From Patescibacteria group bacterium (GTDB lineage Bacteria > Patescibacteriota > JABMPQ01 > JAQVVF01), in NCBI GenBank assembly GCA_028699085.1, contig JAQVVF010000009.1, positions 1-45,939 on the forward strand: a stretch of DNA of 45,939 nucleotides, given 5' to 3'. The first letter of the stretch is position 1, and each line of letters begins with the position of its first letter. A program made the translations under genes and the position numbers. This document shows positions 8,195 to 17,335 of this stretch, piece by piece. Under the pieces are notes generated by a model, which was given only the letters and a program-made list of their open reading frames with translations, searched no databases and was not told the origin of the DNA.

Positions 8195-8893
8195 TTATTT
8201 CTTTTTTGGTTCTTCATATAACCAAGTTTGCTTTTCTTTTGCCTCTTCTAAAGTGCCACAAAATTTTTGGGCAGGATCAACGATATAAACTTGATTATCA
8301 TGATCAACATATTTTACCCATGCATGGCCTCCTAAAACTTTCACAAAATTACGATTAGCTGCTACCTGACCATCCAATAATCCTTCTTTGATCATTTTTT
8401 CAATTAGATAACCTGCTAAAAGGGCTTGATGACGGCATTCTCCACCTTTGCTGTTCACAAAGGCGGTAAGACTAATTTTTTGATTAATAAATTTTTTTCT
8501 TATTTTCTCAGTAACTTCTTTATCATACGGTAAAACATCTAATACGTGACGGAAAACTATGTCTAGAATTTCAGCAGTACCACTCTTTGTCCTTTCTTTG
8601 TTGCTTAGTAATTCTTCTTTCCTTTTTCTGAAAAGATCATCGTAAACTTCTTTAAGTTTTGGAAATTTTTCATCATCAATAACTATCATTTCTCGGTTTG
8701 AGTCACCGATATAAACTCCTTTGTTAATTGGCGTGTCTCGACCAATAATTCTTCTTCCGGAAAAATAGCCGTGAGGAGCATCTATGTCTTTTTCTTCGTA
8801 CAAAGACGAGTCTTGGACTCTTTCAAGTGCACCTTCGGTTTTTTTCCAATCAACTAACTGATCAAGATCAAATTGTTTTTCTGGATCTGACAT
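8195..8893 (-). CDS. Transglutaminase-like cysteine protein
   Basis: A protein of about 232 residues starting at the ATG at 8893, just after the gatA stop. A longer reading from 8959 would overlap gatA by 62 nt and is less likely. The C-terminal half has a Cys-His-Asp arrangement of the transglutaminase/cysteine-protease fold: GGECRHQALLAGYL, GGHAWVKYVD and VYIVDPAQ. The N-terminal half is charged and not recognised. No signal peptide is seen. The chemistry could be peptide cleavage or crosslinking, and no substrate is suggested by the neighbours. Confidence 0.7.
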   Translation of the reverse strand: MSDPEKQFDLDQLVDWKKTEGALERVQDSSLYEEKDIDAPHGYFSGRRIIGRDTPINKGVYIGDSNREMIVIDDEKFPKLKEVYDDLFRKRKEELLSNKERTKSGTAEILDIVFRHVLDVLPYDKEVTEKIRKKFINQKISLTAFVNSKGGECRHQALLAGYLIEKMIKEGLLDGQVAANRNFVKVLGGHAWVKYVDHDNQVYIVDPAQKFCGTLEEAKEKQTWLYEEPKKK

Positions 8894-8897
8894 TTTT

Positions 8898-10307
8898 TTA
8901 TAAAGTTTCATAAGCTTTGGCAGCTTGTAATAATTTTGTTTCTTCGAAATGATTTGCAACTAATTGCATACCAACTGGCAATTTTTTACTATCAAAACCT
9001 ACTGGGATGGAAATAGCTGGAACGCCAGCAACATTTGCTGAAACTGTTAAAATATCATTCATATACATCTCAACTGGATCTGCTTTTTCACCAAATTTAA
9101 AGGCTGTTGTTGGAGTGGTTGGAGTTGCTAATAGATCAACTTTTTCAAATACTTTTTTGTAGTCCTCGACTACTTTTGTTCTAACTTGTTGAGCTTTTTT
9201 GTAATATGCATCATAATAGCCGGCTGATAAAGTATAAGTACCTAACATAATTCTTCTTTTTACTTCATCGCCAAAACCTTGCGCTCTTGTTTTAAGATAA
9301 TTAGAAATCAAATTTTCAGCTTTTGCAGAAAAACCATAACGAACTCCATCAAAACGTGCTAAATTTGCTGATGCTTCAGCTGGCAATAGAATATAGTAAA
9401 CGGCTAATGCATATTTGGAATGAGGCAGGCTAACCTCGGAAATATGAGCACCAAGTTTTTCTAATTTTTTAATTGCTAATTCAACTTTTTCTTTGACTTC
9501 TTTATTTATACCATCGCCAAAACATTCTTTTGGAAGACCAATTTTTAAACCTTTGATAACTGGCAATATTTGCTCGATCAAATTTTGAGTATCAAGCTTT
9601 GATGATGTTGAATCATTAAGATCATTTCCTGCGATTGCAGAAAAAATCCAAGCGCAATCTTCAGCGCTTCTTGCAAAAGGACCGATGCAATCAAAACTGG
9701 AAGCTAAAGCAACTAATCCGTAACGACTAACACGTCCATAAGTTGGTTTTAGTCCATAAACTCCGCAAAATGCAGCTGGCTGACGAATTGATCCTCCGGT
9801 ATCTGATCCTAGCGAAACTGGAACAAAATTTGCGGAAACGGAAGCAACTGATCCTCCTGAAGAACCTCCTGGAACATATTCTAAATTAACTGGGTTTTTT
9901 GTTTTCTGAAAAGCTGAAGTTTCAGTTGAAGAACCCATAGCAAATTCGTCCATATTAGTTTTGCCAATAATAATCATGCCTGCGTCTTTCAATTTTTTGA
10001 CAGCAGTTGCATCATAGGCAGCAATATAATTCTCTAATATTTTTGAGCCACAGGTATTTCTTTTGCCTTTGACTAAAATTGCATCTTTAATAGCAATTGG
10101 GATACCTTCTAAAGGTCCAATTTTTTCCTTTTTATCAATTTCTTTGGCTTGATTTAGTGCATCTTCTTCAAAGACTTCTAAAAAAGCGCCAATTTTTTGA
10201 TCATTGGCTTTTATTTCTTTCAGGCAATTAGAGACCAATTCAAAAGAAGAAATTTCTTTTCTTTGTAATTTAGCTGATAGATCAGTTAAGTTGAGCTTGT
10301 TTAACAT
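8898..10307 (-). CDS. gatA: Asp-tRNA(Asn)/Glu-tRNA(Gln) amidotransferase subunit A
   Basis: A 469-residue amidase-signature enzyme, the glutaminase subunit of GatCAB that converts misacylated Glu-tRNA(Gln) or Asp-tRNA(Asn). The Ser-cisSer-Lys triad is complete: K74 in AIKDAILVKG, S149 in GGSSGGS and S173 in GSDTGGSIRQPA. Length is normal. It lies downstream of gatC, separated by 140 nt of AT-rich repeat. gatB is not in this window, so the transamidation pathway is only partly encoded here. Confidence 0.97.
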   Translation of the reverse strand: MLNKLNLTDLSAKLQRKEISSFELVSNCLKEIKANDQKIGAFLEVFEEDALNQAKEIDKKEKIGPLEGIPIAIKDAILVKGKRNTCGSKILENYIAAYDATAVKKLKDAGMIIIGKTNMDEFAMGSSTETSAFQKTKNPVNLEYVPGGSSGGSVASVSANFVPVSLGSDTGGSIRQPAAFCGVYGLKPTYGRVSRYGLVALASSFDCIGPFARSAEDCAWIFSAIAGNDLNDSTSSKLDTQNLIEQILPVIKGLKIGLPKECFGDGINKEVKEKVELAIKKLEKLGAHISEVSLPHSKYALAVYYILLPAEASANLARFDGVRYGFSAKAENLISNYLKTRAQGFGDEVKRRIMLGTYTLSAGYYDAYYKKAQQVRTKVVEDYKKVFEKVDLLATPTTPTTAFKFGEKADPVEMYMNDILTVSANVAGVPAISIPVGFDSKKLPVGMQLVANHFEETKLLQAAKAYETL

Positions 10308-10318
10308 AGATTAGTTTT

Positions 10319-10403
10319 GAATTTTTAATTTCTAATTTTGAATAAATTTTGAATGCTGAATTTAAAAATTTTGAAACAATACTGATTTTGAAATTAAAAA
10401 TTC
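10319..10403. repeat. AT-rich inverted repeat between gatC and gatA
   Basis: GAATTTTTAATTTC (10319-10332) is the perfect inverse of GAAATTAAAAATTC (10390-10403). The whole gap 10308-10446 is built from variants of AATTTTGAA and TTCTAATTT words. No ORF or promoter is convincing inside it. Confidence 0.6.
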
Positions 10404-10446
10404 TAATTTCTAAATTGATTCAAAATTCATAATTCTAAATTCAAAA

Positions 10447-10740
10447 TTAGCCGAGAATGCTTTTCACTTTAATTTGTCCATCTCTACTTTCAGGTGCTTT
10501 TTCCACTAAAGCAACAGGATCTTTATAAGGTTCAATTTCATCGGCACGCATTACATTATTTAGTTCTGTAACTTGGCTAGTTGGTGAAACATTTTCTGTA
10601 TTAACTTCAGAAAGTTGGTTGACATAGTCTAAAATATTGGTCAATTGTTTGGCGAATTTTTCTTTTTCTGGTTCGGTAATTTCAATACGAGCTAGTTTTG
10701 CAACTTTCTCAACTTCTGCTTTTGTAATTATGTCTGGCAT
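10447..10740 (-). CDS. gatC: Asp-tRNA(Asn)/Glu-tRNA(Gln) amidotransferase subunit C
   Basis: A 97-residue GatC, the small subunit that wraps GatA and GatB. The N-terminal helix pair (VEKVAKLARIEITEPEKEKFAKQL) and the C-terminal MRADEI plus APESRDGQIKVKSIL are characteristic. It lies upstream of gatA in the same direction, so both are likely made together. Confidence 0.95.
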   Translation of the reverse strand: MPDIITKAEVEKVAKLARIEITEPEKEKFAKQLTNILDYVNQLSEVNTENVSPTSQVTELNNVMRADEIEPYKDPVALVEKAPESRDGQIKVKSILG

Positions 10741-10807
10741 AAATTTAGTTTATAAGTTTTTAAAAATTATAAAGTCTTCGACTTTACGAACTTTATGAAC
10801 TTTTTAA

Positions 10808-12880
10808 TTAAAGCATCTTAATAAATTCTTTTTCGTTGATGATTTTAACCCCGAGCTTCCTAGCTTTATCGAACTTTGATCCTGGGTCTTTACCTGCAAC
10901 AACATAATCAGTTTCAGAGCTGACTGAAGATGAAATATCTCCTCCTAAATCGCGGATTTTCTTTTTGGCTTCATCCCGAGAATATTTTTCTAAAGTTCCA
11001 GTTAAGACAAAAGTTTTGCCAGCTAATTTTTGAGCAATTTGCTTTTGCTTTTGAATCTTTATGCCATTTTTTATTAATTTATGGATAAAGTCAAGATTTT
11101 TCTGATTTTGAAAATATTCGTAAATGCTTTTAGCAACGACTCCTCCAATATCTCTAATTTTTTCTAATTCTTCTAATTTTGCTTTTTCTAACTTTTCTAG
11201 ACTGCCAAAATGACTTGCTAAGTCAAAAGCTGTTTCTTCTCCAACATGACGGATTCCTAATGCATAGATAAATCTTGGGAAAGAAATCTCTTTTGCTTTT
11301 TTTATTGCGCTAATAATATTGCTAGCTGATTTTTCAGCAAATCTTTCTAAAGGTTTTAAATCATCAATTGTTAAAGTAAATAAATCAGAGATATCATCTA
11401 TTAAATCATTTTCAATTAACTGCTCAACAATTTTTGGACCTAAACCATCTATATCAAAAGCAGATTTAGAAATGGAATGATTAATCTTTCTTTGCAACTG
11501 TGCAAAACAATTTTTATTAGAACAATAATAGGCAACTTCACCAGGCTTTTTATAAACTTTTGATCCGCAAACTGGACATTTGCTTGGCATATGAAAATCT
11601 TTTTCTTTTCCAGTTCGCAAATTTTTTAAAACTTTAACAATGTCTGGAATAACATCGCCAGCGCGTTGAATTATAACTGTATCGCCAATTTTTAAACCTA
11701 ATCTTTTGATTTCATCCTGATTATGCAAAGTGGCGTGCGAAATAGTGACACCGCTAAGCGAAACTGGCTTTAAATGAGCAACTGGAGTCAAAGCGCCGGT
11801 ACGGCCGACTTGAACTTTAATATCTTCGACAATTGTTGTTGCTTCTTTACCTGGAAATTTATATGCCATACAAGCGCGCGGAGCTTTACCGACGATGCCT
11901 AATTTTTGCCATAATTTGTTGTCATTTATAATTGCAACAATTCCATCAATCTCGTATTCTAATTTATTTCTTATTTTTCCTATCTTTTCGTGATAGCTAA
12001 AAACTTCTTGTAAATTTTTGGTAAATTCTGTATAAGGATTAATTCGAAATCCTAAACGGCATAAAATTAGATGCTCTTGTTCATGTGTTGTCTGACCCAA
12101 ATCTGTTATTATATTATAAACAAAACATTTTAATTTACGGGAAGCTGTAATTTTTGGATTTAACTGCCTAATTGAGCCGGCTGCCACATTCCTTGGATTG
12201 GCAAAAATTTGTAGATGCTTTTTACTTTGTTCTAAATTTAATTTTTCAAAATCATTTTTGTCTAAATAAATTTCACCGCGAACTTCAAATTCAGATTTTT
12301 CTAAATCAAATTTTTCTAACAGCTGGTCAACTTTTTTTATTTCATTTGCTATCCTACTATCTTGTTTTTTTAAATAAATTTTATGATCTTTTTTTGTTAA
12401 TTTTAATGGAATGCTTTCAATTGTTTTTAGATTCAAAGTCACGTCTTCACCAACGAATCCGTTGCCTCTTGTTGAACCTAAGACAAACTGACCATTTTTA
12501 TAAATTAGGGAAATTGCCAAGCCATCAATCTTTGGCTCACAATAAAAATTAAATTCTTTTTTTTCTTTAAGATAATTTTCCATTCTCTTTTGCCAATCTT
12601 TCATATCTTCTTTGGAAAAAGCATCATTAAATGAGAGCATGCGGACATCATGTTTAACTTTTTTAAATTCTTTCAAAGCCTCGCCACCCACTCTTTGAGT
12701 TGGCGAATCTGGTGTAATAAATTCTGGATACTGCTGTTCTAATTTAAATAGTTCATTTTTCAAAGAATCTAAAGCAGAATCAGATATTTCTGGCTTGTCT
12801 AAGACATGATATAGATAGCGATGATGATTGACTTCTTTTTTTAGCTTATCGATTCTAATTTTAGCCTGCTTTTTATCCAT
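10808..12880 (-). CDS. ligA: NAD+-dependent DNA ligase
   Basis: A 690-residue bacterial LigA that seals nicks using NAD+. Domains in order: Ia (HRYLYHVLDKPEISDSALDSL, NAD+ binding), adenylation domain with the lysine K117 in the KIDG motif, OB fold, Cys4 zinc finger (CPVCG then CSNKNC), helix-hairpin-helix repeats and a C-terminal BRCT domain (from GKTFVLTGTLEKYSRDEAKK). All parts are complete and of normal length. The start lies opposite the divergent phosphoesterase gene at 12934. TATAAG 6 nt before the ATG hints at a leaderless message. Confidence 0.98.
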   Translation of the reverse strand: MDKKQAKIRIDKLKKEVNHHRYLYHVLDKPEISDSALDSLKNELFKLEQQYPEFITPDSPTQRVGGEALKEFKKVKHDVRMLSFNDAFSKEDMKDWQKRMENYLKEKKEFNFYCEPKIDGLAISLIYKNGQFVLGSTRGNGFVGEDVTLNLKTIESIPLKLTKKDHKIYLKKQDSRIANEIKKVDQLLEKFDLEKSEFEVRGEIYLDKNDFEKLNLEQSKKHLQIFANPRNVAAGSIRQLNPKITASRKLKCFVYNIITDLGQTTHEQEHLILCRLGFRINPYTEFTKNLQEVFSYHEKIGKIRNKLEYEIDGIVAIINDNKLWQKLGIVGKAPRACMAYKFPGKEATTIVEDIKVQVGRTGALTPVAHLKPVSLSGVTISHATLHNQDEIKRLGLKIGDTVIIQRAGDVIPDIVKVLKNLRTGKEKDFHMPSKCPVCGSKVYKKPGEVAYYCSNKNCFAQLQRKINHSISKSAFDIDGLGPKIVEQLIENDLIDDISDLFTLTIDDLKPLERFAEKSASNIISAIKKAKEISFPRFIYALGIRHVGEETAFDLASHFGSLEKLEKAKLEELEKIRDIGGVVAKSIYEYFQNQKNLDFIHKLIKNGIKIQKQKQIAQKLAGKTFVLTGTLEKYSRDEAKKKIRDLGGDISSSVSSETDYVVAGKDPGSKFDKARKLGVKIINEKEFIKML

Positions 12881-12898
12881 AATCAGCTTATATTAAAT

Positions 12899-12927
12899 TT
12901 GTAATTTAACATCTGCTATTGTATCAT
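12899..12927 (+). promoter_or_regulatory. Promoter giving a probably leaderless message
   Basis: TTGTAA (12899-12904), a 17-nt spacer and TATCAT (12922-12927) lie so that the expected transcription start falls on or next to the ATG at 12934. No Shine-Dalgarno sequence is present. Confidence 0.45.
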
Positions 12928-12933
12928 AAACTC

Positions 12934-13818
12934 ATGAAAAAGTATATTTCTTGTTTTATTCTAGCAATAATATTATTCCTGCTTTTTTTGGCTGGATTTT
13001 ATTTTTATTATCTGAAACCAAGATTAAATAATTATAGTGAACAAACAAAAATTGCTGACAAAGTAAAAAACTTGCTTTCGAACGAAACTGATTTTACTTT
13101 TGCAGTTGCTTCTGATTCTGGCCGAGAAGATGATGATTTAAATCAAATTTATAAAAAAGTTGTAGACAAAATTAATCAGAATAATGCCAAATTTTTTATT
13201 CATCTAGGAGATTTTACTCAGAATGGGACGGATGTTGAATTCCAAGAATTCAAAAATTATATGTCTAGGAATTTGAAGATTCCGTATTATGTTGCGCCTG
13301 GGAATCATGATATTTTAGCTGACGAGCAAAATAAATCAGTTTATTTAAATTATTATAAAGATCTGTATCAGTCTTTTGATTTTGAAAAAAATCACTTTGT
13401 TATTTTAGATAATTCTTGGAATTTAGAAGGATTTTCTGATGAACAGTTAAATTGGTTAACTCAAGATCTAAACGCCAATAAATATCCGACTTATATTTTT
13501 ATGCATCGGCCAACAAAAATTCCCTTTGAAGATGTTTTTGAAATAAATGATGGCGGAACAAAACAAACATATGCTAGTTATGACAAATTTTATGAAATCA
13601 TTAATAATCCCAAAAATAATGTTAAAGAAGTCTATTCTGGACATTTGCATATGTATTTCCCATTTAACTTGCAAAGCATAACAATGACAATTGTTGGAAG
13701 CTCTGGAAGTTTACCTCAATATGATTTCATGAAAAATGATGAAAGTTTTTATCATTATTTTGAAGTTACTATTAGTGGAAATAATCATGCGAATAGAATG
13801 ATTGAAATTGGTGAATAA
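12934..13818 (+). CDS. Membrane-anchored calcineurin-like phosphoesterase
   Basis: A 294-residue protein; a TTG at 12919 lies upstream in frame, but the ATG at 12934 fits the promoter. Residues 1-25 form a signal anchor. The metallophosphoesterase domain carries the dimetal-site motifs AVASDSGREDD (first block, with the usual DxH changed to DSG), HLGDFTQNG, PGNHD, FMHRPT and SGHLHMY. Such enzymes cleave phosphomonoesters or diesters; here it should face outward. The altered first block is a reason for caution about full activity. It is a single-gene unit between divergent ligA and the terminator at 13836. Confidence 0.85.
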   Translation: MKKYISCFILAIILFLLFLAGFYFYYLKPRLNNYSEQTKIADKVKNLLSNETDFTFAVASDSGREDDDLNQIYKKVVDKINQNNAKFFIHLGDFTQNGTDVEFQEFKNYMSRNLKIPYYVAPGNHDILADEQNKSVYLNYYKDLYQSFDFEKNHFVILDNSWNLEGFSDEQLNWLTQDLNANKYPTYIFMHRPTKIPFEDVFEINDGGTKQTYASYDKFYEIINNPKNNVKEVYSGHLHMYFPFNLQSITMTIVGSSGSLPQYDFMKNDESFYHYFEVTISGNNHANRMIEIGE

Positions 13819-13835
13819 ATAAATTTTTGTAAATT

Positions 13836-13866
13836 AAAAAGACTAGATCAACATCTAGTCTTTTTT
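13836..13866. terminator. Bidirectional terminator
   Basis: The stem AAAAGACTAGAT / ATCTAGTCTTTT with loop CAAC is flanked by A-runs and T-runs. It serves both the plus-strand phosphoesterase and the minus-strand gene ending at 13875. Confidence 0.88.
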
Positions 13867-13874
13867 GTTTATAA

Positions 13875-15389
13875 TTAGCGATATTGTCTTTGATATGATG
13901 TAAGGTAAAAATTATTGCTTTTATTCTCTTTATTCTTTTTTACTTTAATTATTTTTGCATTATTAATAGTTGAAGATCTGGAATAGAATTGTTCTTGGTA
14001 ATTGTAACTACGAACATAAATTTTTTTATTACCAACTGGAATATTTTTTATAATGTAATATCCATTGACATCACTATAGGCATATAAATCAGAACCTGCT
14101 ACGTAGACATAAATTCCATAAATAGGTTTTTTAGTAATGTTATCAAAAATATAACCCGAGATATTACCAGCAGCTGCTAATTTAACATTTTTTTTCGTAC
14201 CCTTTTTTACTTTCAGTTTATATGATTCATAATTAACATATCCATCTTTACTAACAGTGATTTGATATGTTCCTTTTGTTAAATGAGAAAAAGTGAATTT
14301 GCCTTTAGAATTAGTATAAGCTGTGGAAGTTACGCTTGGATCACTTAATAGATTTACTTTTATGGTTGCACCTTTAATTTTTTTGTTTTTTGCTGTTTTT
14401 ATTTTTCCAGATAGAGAGCCTTTCTTTCTTGATAATGTAAAATTTTTAGTAAGATTTGTTTCGTCAGAGGAAATAGTAATATTTTTTGTTGTTTTATTAT
14501 AAGCTGCGGTATCATCACCGGCAATTTGCAAAACATAATTTCCCTTGGCAGTAAAATCTCCAAAAGAATAATATGTTCCAGTACGTCCTAATTCAATACT
14601 GTAATTTCCATTAGCATCAGTTTGAGTAATTGCATAAGCGCTATTGTCTCCTAAACGATAAGCTTTAACAACTACATTTGAAAGATTAGAACCGCTCTTG
14701 GATTTTATGTTACCAGAAACATAGCTTTTTCTAGTTAAAGTAACATTTTCTGTAGCAACCTGATTGTCAGTGATTGTAACGTCGCTTATATACTTTGGCA
14801 AATAGCCATTCAAAGAAACATAAGCTTGATAATTACCATTAGCAGGCGTAACTAAATCAGAATAACTACGTAAAGCTGTTGTATAATAATCTCCTAAGAC
14901 GTTTGTTGTTGCTGATCCTGAAAAGGGTTGACCGTTTTTGTTCCAAAAATAGATGGAAGCAATATTGAGAGGATTGCCAGATAAATCAGTGATTTTTCCT
15001 GATACAGCACCATGTTGATTAAAAGAATAATTTATTGTTTGATTAGCACCGTCTGTAACATTGATTGTCGTATACTGTGGATAGAAATATTCATAATGAT
15101 AAAAGATAAAACCGATATCATAATTGATGATATAATCAGCTGGCTTTAAAGTATAAATTCCGGAAATTGGGGCTGTATCAATAGTAATTGAATAAATTCC
15201 ATTGTCGTCTGTATAATCAAGATAGGCATTTTCGTCATTATAGATATAAACTGTGTTGTTTTCGATTGGCGTTCCGTCGGCTCTCAGGAGTTGGCCAGAA
15301 ATTGTTGAATCAGCAAAAGCAAAATGGCTTAACCCAAAAGTTAGGCAAACGCAAAATAGACCTGCCAGATAATACTTTAGTTTGTTCAT
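13875..15389 (-). CDS. Secreted surface protein with carboxypeptidase-regulatory-like repeats
   Basis: A 504-residue protein with a classical signal peptide (about residues 1-26, ending FAFADS). The rest is a series of about five beta-sandwich repeats of the CarboxypepD_reg type, each marked by SG.I or SG.L, a G-x-P/I loop and a closing YxI or YxV strand (for example VSGKITDLSGNPL, VSGNIKSKSGSNL, LSGKIKTAKNKKI, ISGYIFDNITKKPI). No enzymatic domain is seen. The tail is basic and has no sortase motif. It is probably a fibrous cell-surface or secreted adhesive protein, a role inferred from repeat type. The neighbouring pilus genes fit a cell-surface region. Confidence 0.85.
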   Translation of the reverse strand: MNKLKYYLAGLFCVCLTFGLSHFAFADSTISGQLLRADGTPIENNTVYIYNDENAYLDYTDDNGIYSITIDTAPISGIYTLKPADYIINYDIGFIFYHYEYFYPQYTTINVTDGANQTINYSFNQHGAVSGKITDLSGNPLNIASIYFWNKNGQPFSGSATTNVLGDYYTTALRSYSDLVTPANGNYQAYVSLNGYLPKYISDVTITDNQVATENVTLTRKSYVSGNIKSKSGSNLSNVVVKAYRLGDNSAYAITQTDANGNYSIELGRTGTYYSFGDFTAKGNYVLQIAGDDTAAYNKTTKNITISSDETNLTKNFTLSRKKGSLSGKIKTAKNKKIKGATIKVNLLSDPSVTSTAYTNSKGKFTFSHLTKGTYQITVSKDGYVNYESYKLKVKKGTKKNVKLAAAGNISGYIFDNITKKPIYGIYVYVAGSDLYAYSDVNGYYIIKNIPVGNKKIYVRSYNYQEQFYSRSSTINNAKIIKVKKNKENKSNNFYLTSYQRQYR

Positions 15390-15430
15390 TTTTTTAATTT
15401 TATTTTTTATAAATATATTACTAATTTAGG

Positions 15431-15459
15431 TAATATTTTTTGTATTTCAAAAAATATTA
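15431..15459. repeat. AT-rich hairpin upstream of the surface protein gene
   Basis: TAATATTTTTTG and CAAAAAATATTA form a perfect inverted repeat around a 5-nt loop. It lies just past the stop of the prepilin peptidase gene on the minus strand and may act as a weak terminator. Confidence 0.45.
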
Positions 15460-15461
15460 TA

Positions 15462-16271
15462 TCACATTATGCCCAAAAAGTTAAGATACCAGTTGATAAT
15501 CTGATTGCCAAACAAAATTGTGGCGAAAGTCGCAAAAGTCAATAAAGTGCCATAAGGCATTTTGTCTTTTAAATCTTTTTTCTTAGATATTATAAGAATA
15601 ATTCCAATTAGCGCGCCAACGACAAAAGAAATAAATAAAGCAACTAAAATATTTGGGAAGCCAACTATTAAACCGCATAAAAATCCTAATTTTACATCGC
15701 CTGCTCCCATCCATCTTTCTTTTGAGACAAGAACTAGAATCAGAAAAAAAATTCCTGGGATTAATGAACCAATAATTAAATTTTGGATTGAAATGTTTGG
15801 ATATGCTGGAAGCGGTAGCATTTGAATAATCAAAGCGATTAGAATCGCGGGATAGATTATTTTGTTTGGAATTAAATAGTGCTTTAAATCGTAAACAAAA
15901 ATGATTATTAAAATGCTTACAAAAAAGAAATAGATTAAAAGTTGTTCTAAAATAACGGTAAAATCTAAATTAATGTTATTAATATCGACAAATCGAAAAA
16001 AGATTAGTAAAAAAGAAATTCCTGTTACAAATTCTACTAATGGATACTGCCAAGAAATTTTCTTTCTACAATATCGACATTTGCCCTTTAAAAAAATGTA
16101 ACTAAAAACTGGAATTAAATCCCAGAAATTGAGAGTATGTTTGCATTTCGGACAATATGACCTTGGCGAGATTATATTTTGATGAATATTCAGCCGATTT
16201 ATGACAACATTAAGAAAACTGCCGATAACTAGGCCAAAGACAAAAACTATTATAATGGATAAAATTAGCAT
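15462..16271 (-). CDS. pilD: Prepilin leader peptidase / N-methyltransferase
   Basis: A 269-residue polytopic membrane aspartic peptidase of the PilD/TcpJ type that cuts type IV prepilin leaders and methylates the new N-terminus. The N-terminal domain has the FxGSFLNVVINRL motif and two CxxC pairs (SYCPKCKHT and GKCRYCRKK) of the methyltransferase part. The catalytic aspartates are in the D-L-K-H-Y-L-I-P-N region and the GAGDVKLG motif. It follows the pilin genes, its likely substrates, in the same direction. Confidence 0.95.
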   Translation of the reverse strand: MLILSIIIVFVFGLVIGSFLNVVINRLNIHQNIISPRSYCPKCKHTLNFWDLIPVFSYIFLKGKCRYCRKKISWQYPLVEFVTGISFLLIFFRFVDINNINLDFTVILEQLLIYFFFVSILIIIFVYDLKHYLIPNKIIYPAILIALIIQMLPLPAYPNISIQNLIIGSLIPGIFFLILVLVSKERWMGAGDVKLGFLCGLIVGFPNILVALFISFVVGALIGIILIISKKKDLKDKMPYGTLLTFATFATILFGNQIINWYLNFLGIM

Positions 16272-16276
16272 ATCAA

Positions 16277-16726
16277 TTATTGGTTATTTCCTATACAATA
16301 ATAAAATGAATCGTCGCTACAATCTAACGTGACACCGCAGTTAACTTCATTATCTAAATCTCTTTTTAGAACATCTTTATTATTCCGATCTAATGTCGCC
16401 CGTAGAATATAACATTTAGAGCCGTCTCTAATATAATCGTAATTTTTGCTTGGATTAGGGTCAACTGGTAGGCCTTTAGGAAAATAGGAAGAAAGATTAG
16501 AAGCAAGGTTCTCTGGATATTGGCCAGATGCATTATTGTACATTTCAACTGCTTGAGAAATTTGATATAAATCGGAAACTCGACGCGCATCTCGGGCTTT
16601 TTTTCTAGCATCATCAACACCGATTAGGGCGATAGATGCTAAAATACCTATTATTGAAACAACAACTAAAATTTCAATCAAAGTGAAGCCAGCTTCAATG
16701 TTAAAGGTGTTTTTTTGTTTTAGCAT
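16277..16726 (-). CDS. Type IV pilin-like protein (minor pilin)
   Basis: A 149-residue prepilin. The leader ends in EAG, then FTLIEILVVVSIIGILASIALIGV, which is the processed N-terminal methylation site (G14/F15) and the hydrophobic pilin helix; a Glu at position 5 of the mature chain is present. The variable C-terminal domain carries four Cys (near residues 119, 130, 135 and 143), probably two disulfides. It is followed by pilD 5 nt later. Confidence 0.9.
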   Translation of the reverse strand: MLKQKNTFNIEAGFTLIEILVVVSIIGILASIALIGVDDARKKARDARRVSDLYQISQAVEMYNNASGQYPENLASNLSSYFPKGLPVDPNPSKNYDYIRDGSKCYILRATLDRNNKDVLKRDLDNEVNCGVTLDCSDDSFYYCIGNNQ

Positions 16727-16782
16727 AAAATCTAAGAGCTTAGAACAGATATCTATTATAAATTCTTAAATATTACTGCACA

Positions 16783-16819
16783 TTAAACTGGCGGAACATT
16801 TCTTGCTCCGCCAGTTTAA
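16783..16819 (-). terminator. Strong hairpin after the major pilin gene
   Basis: A perfect 13-bp stem TTAAACTGGCGGA / TCCGCCAGTTTAA encloses an 11-nt loop just past the stop of the pilin gene at 16829. No clear T-run follows on the minus strand, so it may be a processing or stabilising structure that sets pilin mRNA level relative to the second pilin gene. Confidence 0.6.
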
Positions 16820-16828
16820 ATATGAAAA

Positions 16829-17269
16829 TTATGGATTTGCTAATGTTGGTGCAGCTGCTTGATCAACTTCCTGAACTCCGTCTGGATTTGCTACGATATA
16901 GCAAGTGTTGGTGCAAGATTTTTCCAATGTTCCATAAACAGCATAATCTTGGTTATCAGCGACATTGCTTACCCAAACATAACTGCCAGCTCCTGGATCT
17001 GATGGTGCTGTTGGCATATATGTGCCAATAGCTGGAATTGCTGGACCGGCGTTAGTTACGTAAGCTCCATTGTCATCATGATACAACTCCATAGCTAAGG
17101 CTACTTGACGAACATCGGATTCGCGTCTTGCATCTCTTGCTTTTCTTCTTGCTGTTCCTAAAGCAACAAAGACAATAGCTGCCAAAATACCGATGATAGC
17201 AATAACAACCAATAACTCAATCAATGTAAAACCTTTGTGGTCTTTCTTTAACGTGAAGAACTTTTTCAT
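16829..17269 (-). CDS. Type IV pilin (probable major pilin)
   Basis: The protein starts at the ATG at 17269 (146 residues); a longer ORF from 17293 would begin inside the Shine-Dalgarno sequence. The leader ends KKDHKG, then [36 protein letters not shown], a textbook N-methylated pilin helix with the Glu at position 5. The C-terminal domain is rich in Ala, Gly, Asn and Thr, with a short Cys pair (CTNTC). Strong SD and a dedicated hairpin point to higher expression than its neighbour, so this is the better candidate for the main fibre subunit. Confidence 0.92.
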   Translation of the reverse strand: MKKFFTLKKDHKGFTLIELLVVIAIIGILAAIVFVALGTARRKARDARRESDVRQVALAMELYHDDNGAYVTNAGPAIPAIGTYMPTAPSDPGAGSYVWVSNVADNQDYAVYGTLEKSCTNTCYIVANPDGVQEVDQAAAPTLANP

Positions 17270-17280
17270 TTTTTGTTTTT

Positions 17281-17291
17281 CACCCCCTTCC
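17281..17291 (-). promoter_or_regulatory. Strong Shine-Dalgarno sequence of the major pilin gene
   Basis: The minus strand reads GGAAGGGGGTG here, 11 nt before the ATG at 17269. It decides the start over the upstream ATG at 17293, and stands out because most neighbouring genes lack an SD. Confidence 0.7.
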
Positions 17292-17335
17292 ATTTAGAAT
17301 TTATTTATTAAAATCGTTTTAAATAATATTATTTT

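Noticed and set aside
8893-8959. Longer N-terminus of the transglutaminase-like protein
   Set aside because: It would overlap gatA by 62 nt, while an ATG lies just after the gatA stop.
16829-17293. Longer pilin start at 17293
   Set aside because: The extra residues encode the Shine-Dalgarno sequence, and the leader length from 17269 is typical.
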